Made by a program: the position numbers and the translations under genes
Source of the DNA: an uncultured Pseudomonadales bacterium
GTDB taxonomy: Bacteria; Pseudomonadota; Gammaproteobacteria; Pseudomonadales; Pseudohongiellaceae
DNA length: 64,000 bases
Reading direction: 5' to 3'
Assembly: GCA_938091935.1 (NCBI GenBank)
Contig: CALKNV010000001.1
Coordinates: 62,001-126,000 of the forward strand
In this document: one piece after another, positions 18,068 to 24,570 of the stretch
How positions within the stretch are numbered: position 1 is the stretch's first letter
Layout: each line of letters opens with the position of its first letter
Notes under the pieces: model-generated
Databases searched by the model: none
Seen by the model: only the letters and a program-made list of their open reading frames with translations
What the model was told of the DNA's origin: nothing

Positions 18068-19896
18068 ACAAGCAGCTCTTCGCGCAGCTACAGAGAGTTG
18101 AAGACCGGCAGTTGGAATCCATCAGGGAGCAGTTCCTTGGAGAAGACTATCGGTTTGTGGTTGACGTGATTCTGAATCCGTTGCTCTTCACATCTAATCT
18201 CAGCGCGCTGCCTTTGCTTCTGAATGAATACAGCATGTGGAGCTGGAATGGTGAAGATTCCGGATTCATCAATCTCAATTTGAAAGTTGAAGAACTCTTT
18301 AACAAGCGCCTCAAGGCACATGAGATTCCGCCGCTGCGCCCAGCCAATAGTAACAGCGAGATAGCCTCAGAAATTCATGATGAATTGAGCGGTCTGTTCC
18401 TGACCCAGAATTTCCTTGGGAAGGCAGCAGACACCAAGAGTTCAATCCCAGAGACTTTCAACTGGTTCGAGAATGCTGACAATCTGAAATCGCTTTTTGA
18501 CTTTCACAAGCACGCAGATCGTCTTAAGGAAATCCGTAAGGAAGAGGGGCTGGCCGCATGGTGGCATGCCAGGGGTGAAGTCTCCACACTATCGGGCACT
18601 CTCAAAGCATTCGCCAAGATGCTGAAGAAGCAGAATGTACTACCGCAACTGCTTGCTTCGCATTATATGCAGCGATCTATAAACCCAACCATACTCGAAC
18701 ACGTTGACCTCAAAGTGATTTGCCAGTATCTCAGCGGAAAACTGACTCTGGAAAAGCTTCAGGAAAATATTGCTGGAGGGGCATCACTGAACAATGAGCA
18801 ACTGAAGGCACTCGAAGCCCTGCGCGTAAAAATCACTGAGAAGGTCGCAAAGTCTGATCTCTCGGAAACACTGAAACTACTAGTGGATTTTAGCCACTAT
18901 CGGAAAAACCTGAAGAACTACCGGTTTGCCCATCGCGCGTTCAACCGCATGACCATCCTCACCGCTGAGGATGACATAAAGCTTTCTAAGTCTGCAGGTA
19001 CTCTGTATGCGTTACCAACTTCTTCAGAGATCGAGGAAGATGATGAACGCATTTGTCATCACGCAATACTTAAAGCAGACGTGCGCGGCTCAACCACTGT
19101 AACAGATGAATTATTGGCGAAAGGTCTAAACCCCGCTTCCTATTTCAGCATGCGATTTTTTAATCCAATCAATAAAGTGTTGGAAACCTACGGGGCTAAC
19201 AAGGTATTCATAGAGGGTGACGCGATCATTCTCAGCTTCCTTGAATATGAGCACACGCCTCAGCAGTGGTTTGCGGTGTCGCGCGCCTGCGGGAACGCCA
19301 AGGATATGCTCAAGATAACGGGCTCTAATAATCGCTACTCTACCCAGATGGGGCTACCGCTATTGGAACTGGGTATCGGTATCTGCTACTCCAACGAGGC
19401 ACCACGCTATCTTTATGACGGCGAGCATCCCATCATGATCTCCGGCGCTATTGGACTGGCCGACCGCATGTCAGGTTGCTCCTGGAATTTGCGAGCAGCA
19501 ATTAAAAAGAGCCTATTTAATGTCAATGTCTTACGTATAGCCGAAGGCGAGTCCGGTAAAGGCGAGAAGGGCCAGCATTATCTTCGCTATAATATGAATG
19601 GTATCAATCTCGATGGTCTGGCCTTTGCCAAATTGAAATCAGAAATTCCTTTTAAGAGTCTTAAGATGAAGCTGAATGGTAAAGAGTATCTATTTCATGT
19701 CGGTCAGTATCCTGATGTTAATGGCCGCAAGAAAGACCTTGTGATACGTGAAGGCAAGATTGGTATTTGGCAAGATTCAGAGATCTTGGACGACCCAGAC
19801 AGTGATGAAAGCTACTATGAAGTCGTTGTTAACAGGAAAGTCCTACCCCTGGTTATGGAGGCAGTGTCCAAGAAACAGGAAGCGCAGGTCGACTAA
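18028..19896 (+). CDS. Class III nucleotidyl-cyclase-like protein, main part
   Basis: The track gives a TTG start inside the upstream ORF, but the real N-terminus is probably the 17585 ORF joined at the A7 run. Residues 1-340 are helical and unrecognised. A cyclase homology domain spans about residues 340-480, with KADVRGSTTVTDE (first metal Asp, 351), KVFIEGDAIILSF (second metal Asp, 398) and MISGAIGLADRMSG near residue 475. Both metal aspartates and the transition-state Arg are present. The Asn of the usual VN.A.R motif is Gly, and the substrate-specifying Lys four residues before the second Asp is Phe. The nucleotide made, if any, is therefore uncertain. The downstream gene starts six bases later. 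Confidence 0.7.
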   Translation: MAEKNYDSNLYAVNKQLFAQLQRVEDRQLESIREQFLGEDYRFVVDVILNPLLFTSNLSALPLLLNEYSMWSWNGEDSGFINLNLKVEELFNKRLKAHEIPPLRPANSNSEIASEIHDELSGLFLTQNFLGKAADTKSSIPETFNWFENADNLKSLFDFHKHADRLKEIRKEEGLAAWWHARGEVSTLSGTLKAFAKMLKKQNVLPQLLASHYMQRSINPTILEHVDLKVICQYLSGKLTLEKLQENIAGGASLNNEQLKALEALRVKITEKVAKSDLSETLKLLVDFSHYRKNLKNYRFAHRAFNRMTILTAEDDIKLSKSAGTLYALPTSSEIEEDDERICHHAILKADVRGSTTVTDELLAKGLNPASYFSMRFFNPINKVLETYGANKVFIEGDAIILSFLEYEHTPQQWFAVSRACGNAKDMLKITGSNNRYSTQMGLPLLELGIGICYSNEAPRYLYDGEHPIMISGAIGLADRMSGCSWNLRAAIKKSLFNVNVLRIAEGESGKGEKGQHYLRYNMNGINLDGLAFAKLKSEIPFKSLKMKLNGKEYLFHVGQYPDVNGRKKDLVIREGKIGIWQDSEILDDPDSDESYYEVVVNRKVLPLVMEAVSKKQEAQVD

Positions 19897-19901
19897 TTCA
19901 C

Positions 19902-20900
19902 GTGACTGACGATTTGCCTGAAAAGAATACTGATCACCCCGCACAGCTTGCAGACCCCTCGAGCCTACAAAAACTAAGCCACTATTTTTCTCTCACCCTA
20001 TCTTTGCCGGAACGCACAGCGAGGGCGCTCAGCGCCGTAGTTGGCGGTGGCACCCTGTTGCTTACACGCACACTGATTCCCGGAGCCATAAAAAACTCCA
20101 CCAGCTATACGTTCACGCTTGGTATGTTTGAGTCATTCCTGGTGAGAAATTTGGCAGGCATGGCCGAGATTAATGCAGATACGGAGCTCAAAGACAGTTT
20201 CGTCCAGCGTAAACTGCTGGGCTCGAGCCTCGAAGCGGCCGGGCTCCTCACCATGCAGCTATCGCCGGTTTGGGTGTTTGCCATAGCCTCAGATGCAGCC
20301 AAGGGCGGCCAGGTTTTTCTCCAGAGGCTAGTACTTCATCTCAAGGAGAACCGGGTCATTGCGCAGAACAGTCACCCAGAGACCCTTGAGCAGATACTAC
20401 AATCTGTTCATGAAATGAGCAGACAGGGAGCCACCGCGATCGATACGCCGCCTTTGTCCGTGGAAGAAATCAACATTCTTGCTGATGAGCTAAGACGATC
20501 AGCCGGGAGCCTCGCCGACAACTACAGCAATCTAGTTCCGCACTTCGAGGCGCTGTGGAATCAAATCAGCGTTGTGGCCAAGAAGGATGATGTTAGCGTG
20601 CCAGTCATTCTCGGGATGCTATCGGTGCATGCCGCCAATATTCCTGAACTCGGTCTTGGCACAGCTGGCGCAGTCGGGAAAACTGGCTATGCGATTCTAG
20701 ACGAGGTAATCCTCTCCGACTACAAAGAGACGCTCCAAAGCATCGCCAAAACCGGCACCCGGGAATATATGCGTGCCCACATGGCGCCTTTCATGCTGCA
20801 GGCGAGAACACATTTCGACTTGAATCAGGAAACCATGACCCAGAAATGGTTTAGTCGTGCAGTAAGCAGGCTTAAAGATAAGCTCTATCAAGCGGGTTAG
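19902..20900 (+). CDS. Unknown protein encoded directly after the cyclase-like gene
   Basis: The 332-residue protein has a GTG start five bases after the cyclase stop, so it is almost certainly in the same operon. I do not recognise the family. An Ala/Gly-rich hydrophobic stretch (ALSAVVGGGTLLLTRTLIPG, about residues 42-60) and another around residue 115 (LEAAGLLTMQLSPVWVFAIA) may touch a membrane. The C-terminal half is helical, with a Gly/Ala-rich segment (PELGLGTAGAVGKTGYAILD). It could be a target, regulator or effector of the cyclase. That role is inferred from adjacency only. Confidence 0.6.
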   Translation: MTDDLPEKNTDHPAQLADPSSLQKLSHYFSLTLSLPERTARALSAVVGGGTLLLTRTLIPGAIKNSTSYTFTLGMFESFLVRNLAGMAEINADTELKDSFVQRKLLGSSLEAAGLLTMQLSPVWVFAIASDAAKGGQVFLQRLVLHLKENRVIAQNSHPETLEQILQSVHEMSRQGATAIDTPPLSVEEINILADELRRSAGSLADNYSNLVPHFEALWNQISVVAKKDDVSVPVILGMLSVHAANIPELGLGTAGAVGKTGYAILDEVILSDYKETLQSIAKTGTREYMRAHMAPFMLQARTHFDLNQETMTQKWFSRAVSRLKDKLYQAG

Positions 20901-21185
20901 CTCATATCTGATTCAGGCCATTCTTGCCTAAACCCTTGGCTTTCCGCCGATTTCGTTTTTGAAATTTCCATTTGCTATTGACTAGATTCTGAAATTTTTT
21001 GCCCATTTCCCGCTGATTTCAAGAAAAGATTGTCAATGAAACCCGCTGTGTTAGCTTGCTTGTCAATTCCCGGAAGACAATATCGGGAGCAACATTTCTT
21101 AGTGACTATTAGAGAACACATCAATCAGGAGGCTGAAAATCAGCAGAGAGGTATATTGCAAGACTTTGCTGAAAAGGGAAGCATC

Positions 21186-21494
21186 ATGAACCAACCTCAG
21201 TATTCAAAATTTTCACCGATTACGGTGGCTGTGAAGAAAAATATCAGACAACTGCGATTGAATGCCGGCTACTCAATGAATGAGGGTGCTCGCTTACTTG
21301 GCGTATCGCGCAAGCAATTGGAAGACATTGAGACAATCAGAAACTATGGCTGTCACCTGGACCTGGAACTTCTGGCCAAGATGAAAGTGATCTATAAGAC
21401 TTCACTGGATGAACTGGTCGGCGACCTGCCGGAAGACTACTACTCAGACTACTACCAGCGTCCGCGTAAACGCGTTGGCTCCAGCAACCGCTGA
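21186..21494 (+). CDS. XRE-family helix-turn-helix regulator
   Basis: Starting at ATG 21186 (GGGAAG upstream) gives 102 residues. The track start at 21030 adds an N-terminus that looks non-coding. The helix-turn-helix spans about residues 15-70: VAVKKNIRQLRLNAGYSMNE, then GARLLGVSRKQLEDIET. This is followed by TSLDELVGDLPEDYYSDYYQ and a basic tail (RPRKRVG). It should bind DNA. Its targets are unknown, although the cyclase operon upstream and the small SutA-like gene downstream are candidates. Confidence 0.75.
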   Translation: MNQPQYSKFSPITVAVKKNIRQLRLNAGYSMNEGARLLGVSRKQLEDIETIRNYGCHLDLELLAKMKVIYKTSLDELVGDLPEDYYSDYYQRPRKRVGSSNR

Positions 21495-21643
21495 TATCGA
21501 CCATCTGCGCGAGCACGGCAAGTCGACATGGGAAATGCTTTAGCGCGGTCCCCAGGGCCTCAATCTGGTGCCAAATAGCCGAATGTGTCCGTTTTGTGTA
21601 TAATTATTGATCCATTTTGCGCAATGAACGAGACAGTGTATTT

Positions 21644-21820
21644 ATGAGTAATAAAGCAAAAAAAGAGGCGGCCGTAAGCACTCGAGATGACCTGGAAGAG
21701 CATATCGCTGCATTTTTGAAGTCTGGGGGCAAGGTCCAGCAGATTCCTTCCGGAGTAAGTGGACAAACCTCCACCAGCGGACCCAGACAGATCGTACTGA
21801 GCCACAAAACCAGTTCCTGA
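21644..21820 (+). CDS. Small SutA-like protein, 58 residues
   Basis: The protein starts MSNKAKKEAAVSTRDDLEEH and has the central motif FLKSGGKVQQIPSGVSG, then a short tail. The F-L-x-x-G-G-K-V-Q-x-I-P motif resembles the C-terminal part of SutA (RpoX), the RNA-polymerase-binding slow-growth regulator of Pseudomonas. SutA's long acidic N-terminus is missing. Short proteins with this motif are common in Gammaproteobacteria. A strong hairpin terminator lies 66 bases after the stop. The start is the ATG at 21644, nine codons inside the track ORF. Confidence 0.6.
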   Translation: MSNKAKKEAAVSTRDDLEEHIAAFLKSGGKVQQIPSGVSGQTSTSGPRQIVLSHKTSS

Positions 21821-21886
21821 CAGATTCGAAAGCGTTCCTTTTGATTGGAGCGATTCAGCAGATACTGGACAAGTTAGAAATCATCG

Positions 21887-21920
21887 AAAGCAGAGGGTAA
21901 TCTTCCCTCTGCTTTTTTTG
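21887..21920 (+). terminator. Rho-independent terminator after the SutA-like gene
   Basis: The 11-bp stem AAAGCAGAGGG / CCCTCTGCTTT has a seven-base loop and is followed by a run of T residues on the + strand. The same hairpin lacks a U-tract on the other strand, so it serves the + strand gene. Confidence 0.9.
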
Positions 21921-21972
21921 TGTCAGCGCTAAACTAAGTCGGCTGTTGGGATTCACCCAAGTTAGCTCAGGC

Positions 21973-22866
21973 TCAAAGCTGCGAGACTTCGTACCCCTTA
22001 CTCTGCAGCAGCTGCACCAGCCCTTCTCCACCGATCAAGTGTGCCGCACCGACCAGAACGAATTCAGTGTCCGGATCTTCAAACATTGCTTCAATCTGGG
22101 GAATCCATCGGAGATTACGCTGGCGTAACAGTGAATCGAAAAGCTCTGGTGCGCGTTGCTGCATGTCGTCAACGAATAATTTTTGCAGTGCCCTCTCATC
22201 GCCATTGCGCCAAGCTGTGATCATCTCTTCCATCAATGCATTGGTATTCTCCAGATCCTCCAATGACAACAGAATGAATTCGCTTTCGTTGCCCTCGCCC
22301 ATAGCGGCCAGAAAGCCAATCTGTTCCTCGATAGTCTCAAGCGCACCGATATCCTTGGCATCTCCTAAAGCCCGGGTATTGAAGAATGCATCCACACCCT
22401 GAGGGGTGAATCCGATGCGTTGAAATTCGAGAACCTGCAGCGTGGAAATAATCATGCCCGGCTTAAACTGCTCCAACATCATCAAAGGCATGCCAATTGT
22501 TGCGGTGTAATCCTCAAGCGCCGTATAAGCATCTTCACTCAGCACGGTCTTCAAGGTACGACCATCACTATAGGTGAGCTGCTGCAACATCTGCGCCTGC
22601 ACACTAAGATCGCTCATCGAAGAGATATCGGTTTCAAAGTAAAGTTCAGAGGAGTCCTGATAGGCTTGTTCATACTCTTCTGGCAGGGGGTAATCGCTGG
22701 GGCGTAACAGGTGAACGGTACCTCCGAGATAAACCGTATTGTCGCCATTACTTACTCGCCACACCGAGGTCTCAGCCACGGAAACTCCACTGAATAGAAA
22801 CGTTGCACTAAGTGAAAACAGTAAAGAGTAGAGACGAATCAATCGTCTTGCAGCAGGGAATCTCAT
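21973..22866 (-). CDS. TraB/GumN family protein, secreted
   Basis: The 297-residue protein has an N-terminal signal peptide (LIRLYSLLFSLSATFLFSGVSVAE). The TraB/GumN family features follow: VWRVSNGDNTVYLGGTVHLL at the start of the mature chain and FVLVGAAHLIGGEGLVQLLQ near the C-terminus. The two GxxH motifs are typical of this metalloprotease-like (Tiki/TraB) fold. The bacterial role is not well defined. It should be periplasmic. The promoter region is shared with the divergent DUF6164 gene. Confidence 0.85.
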   Translation of the reverse strand: MRFPAARRLIRLYSLLFSLSATFLFSGVSVAETSVWRVSNGDNTVYLGGTVHLLRPSDYPLPEEYEQAYQDSSELYFETDISSMSDLSVQAQMLQQLTYSDGRTLKTVLSEDAYTALEDYTATIGMPLMMLEQFKPGMIISTLQVLEFQRIGFTPQGVDAFFNTRALGDAKDIGALETIEEQIGFLAAMGEGNESEFILLSLEDLENTNALMEEMITAWRNGDERALQKLFVDDMQQRAPELFDSLLRQRNLRWIPQIEAMFEDPDTEFVLVGAAHLIGGEGLVQLLQSKGYEVSQL

Positions 22867-22964
22867 TCCACGACCTCAGTAAATTTACAGGGTTTGAACT
22901 TAAAGGTAGCATGCCCTCCATTCTGGTAAAAGTAACCTCATACCACTTCGAAGGTTTCGTCACC

Positions 22965-23324
22965 ATGGCCAAATTACTGTTTCGAATGCGTCACGTGCCT
23001 GATGACGAAGCGCAGGAGGTGCGGGCGCTATTAGAACAAAACAATATAGACTTTTTTGAGACCTTCCCAGGTAACTGGGGTATCTCCATGCCAGCACTCT
23101 GGCTTAAGGATGAGGATCAATACGCGGAAGCAAGGGACCTGCTTGATACTTATCAGGATGACCGGCGCCAGCGCGTGCAATCTGAGTACCAGGCCAGCAA
23201 ACAACGCGGTGAAGCCAAAACCACCTTGCAGGCATTCAAGGAATCCCCTATCCGTTTCATCAGCTACTTTACACTGATAGCTATCGTTCTTTACCTCTCG
23301 CTTCGTTTCTTCCTCTCGTTTTAG
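22965..23324 (+). CDS. DUF6164 family protein
   Basis: Starting at ATG 22965 gives 119 residues: MAKLLFRMRHVPDDEAQEVR, then the conserved FPGNWGISMPALWLKDEDQY. A basic helix and one C-terminal transmembrane segment (FISYFTLIAIVLYLSLRFFL) follow. The longer track start at 22812 overlaps the divergent TraB gene and reads like non-coding sequence. Homologues occur widely in Gammaproteobacteria, and no function is known to me. Confidence 0.75.
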   Translation: MAKLLFRMRHVPDDEAQEVRALLEQNNIDFFETFPGNWGISMPALWLKDEDQYAEARDLLDTYQDDRRQRVQSEYQASKQRGEAKTTLQAFKESPIRFISYFTLIAIVLYLSLRFFLSF

Positions 23325-23347
23325 AATTTCAGTCCAGGCATTGGCTT

Positions 23348-23407
23348 GGGGTCTGGATAAAAGAGGTCTGAATAAATGGGATCTAGATAAGTGGGATCTA
23401 GCTTTAG
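23348..23407. repeat. 15-bp degenerate tandem repeat, four units
   Basis: The units are GGGGTCTGGATAAAA, GAGGTCTGAATAAAT, GGGATCTAGATAAGT and GGGATCTAGCTTTAG. The period is a multiple of three, and one frame stays open from 23341 to TAA at 23499. That frame reads as pentapeptide-like GLDKR/GLNKW/DLDKW/DLALE. The start would be TTG with no ribosome binding site, so I do not call a gene. Confidence 0.6.
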
Positions 23408-23547
23408 AAAGCCAGGCATTCGGAGATCGTGCTCAAGTCTATGCTTTGGTCCAGGGATTAAAGACCAGGATCTCGGTCAGAGGTTTCACCTTGCGCTAAG
23501 AGGGTGGTTCAGATCATATACTCAACAATGAGAGTGAAATTTTACGA

Positions 23548-23926
23548 TTAAAAAGCGCGAGAGCTACTGGCCATCTCGGTTTCGTCAGAATCATCAAGCA
23601 TGTGCATCTTGTCAAAATCATAGCTCGCATCTGAAATGGGCATCCAGAAATCTTCACAGCTATCAAGGAACCTGATTGCAATTCCACGATTTTGAACTCT
23701 TACAACTTGCACAGGTAGCGCAGGCATTGAGTCATCCCAACCTTCGCCGTGAATTCGCACATCCAACTCCACCATCACAAAAAAAATTCATTTCTTCGTC
23801 AAGTGTAAGAGAAAGTCCGCTCACCGACATATCTTGAATATCGCCGGTAACCGTGCCCGGTAACGGATGCTCCAAACTGGCCCAAAAGTCGACTTCGACT
23901 CGCCTGTGTTGTCTACGCTCAATCAT
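23548..23926 (-). pseudogene. PilZ-domain protein with a frameshift in a T8 run
   Basis: Two overlapping minus-strand ORFs each carry half of one PilZ domain. The first half starts MIERRQHRRVEVDFWASLEH (RxxxR motif) and has DMSVSGLSLTLDEE (D/NxSxxG motif). The second half continues VMVELDVRIHGEGWDDSMPA, then VQNRGIAIRFLDS. They join if one T is removed from the eight-T run (A8 on the + strand, near 23779-23786). PilZ domains bind cyclic-di-GMP. As sequenced, the first frame ends in a short unrelated tail. It is either a real frameshift or a homopolymer error. Confidence 0.7.
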
Positions 23927-24109
23927 TTCCGATGGCCTGTCGTCCTGAGATTCACAATTGTGGTTGAAATACCTCTCAACGAATGTTGAATTGCACCACA
24001 ATTTGTAAGGTTTATGGCCTAACGGCCGGTCTTTTCAGGTATAGAGAATACAAGTGCAGTGTCGCTTTTTATGTGATCTCTTCCTCAATAACCAAAATGA
24101 ATTATCCGC

Positions 24110-24138
24110 TTTACTCATATCAGTCAGTGTTATATAAA
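24110..24138 (+). promoter_or_regulatory. Sigma-70-like promoter
   Basis: TTTACT and TATAAA are separated by exactly 17 bases. Transcription would start near 24145 and run into the hairpin- and GGA-rich segment. Confidence 0.5.
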
Positions 24139-24144
24139 ATGAGC

Positions 24145-24426
24145 AGGCTTTTGTTAGTGGTTCTAACAGGGAGGACCTTCTAGCATCCTTTGCTACCCTG
24201 GAATCGAAAGGAGGTGATCCCATCAATAGTCAATCTATTAAGGGAGCCTCCGGTTATTTAATCTGATTCGCAGTTTTAATTAGATTGGGTGACTGGAGGG
24301 GATAGTCAACAGTGTTGTTATCCTTCGCTCCCATACGTAGACGGTCCCGCTGTCGTATAACTTGTGTGCACACTCGTTACATGGCAGTGGGATTTTTTAT
24401 GCCCTGCTTTATCGTTCTTTTTTGTA
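24145..24426 (+). ncRNA. Candidate regulatory RNA rich in GGA motifs
   Basis: From the predicted start the RNA would begin with hairpin TGTTAG-TGGTT-CTAACA, then hairpin TAGCA-TCCTT-TGCTA, and later GACT-GGAGGGGAT-AGTC. About seven GGA motifs fall within some 130 bases (24165-24300), as in CsrB/RsmY-type RNAs that titrate CsrA/RsmA. A weak hairpin (GCAG.GG/CCCTGC) followed by T-rich sequence could end it near 24426. Conservation is untested, so this is a hypothesis. Confidence 0.35.
24207..24220 (+). promoter_or_regulatory. Extended Shine-Dalgarno: exact complement of the 16S rRNA 3' end
   Basis: AAAGGAGGTGATCC pairs over 13 bases with the E. coli-type 16S 3' tail (GGATCACCTCCTT). Seven bases after GGAGG comes ATC, which opens a 14-codon frame (24222-24266, INSQSIKGASGYLI if ATC is read as Ile). 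An AUC start is non-standard, so translation is uncertain. Confidence 0.4.
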
Positions 24427-24570
24427 TTGCCTACATCCAGGTTGCGAACTAGTGGCTATCTAGCGGACAAGGTGAAGTAGCACGAAAAGGTGAAACTACT
24501 GGACGAGTGAGAATACGGATAAACAAACCTGCGGTGCGAGATACTCTGCCAACACCAAAGAGTTTAGCTA

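Larger units (their letters stand above)
24002..24570. other. 569-base stretch without a protein gene
   Basis: No ORF with coding character is seen between the PilZ gene and lhr. The stretch holds a good sigma-70-like promoter at 24110, several small hairpins, a cluster of GGA motifs, an exact match to the complement of the 16S rRNA 3' end, and a weak terminator-like hairpin near 24384-24426. The remainder (about 24430-24570) shows nothing I can name. Confidence 0.6.

Noticed and set aside
17585-20900. Pycsar-type anti-phage system (cyclase plus effector)
   Set aside because: The cyclase is far larger than Pycsar cyclases, the partner has no TIR or recognised transmembrane effector domain, and the region is core chromosome with no defence neighbours.
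24200-24225. Fragment of a 16S rRNA gene on the minus strand
   Set aside because: Only the terminal GGATCACCTCCTT matches. The sequence immediately upstream of it differs from 16S rRNA.
24145-24300. GacA-type upstream element in TGTTAGTGGTTCTAACA
   Set aside because: The half-sites are separated by five bases instead of six and the motif lies inside the predicted transcript. A hairpin is the simpler reading.
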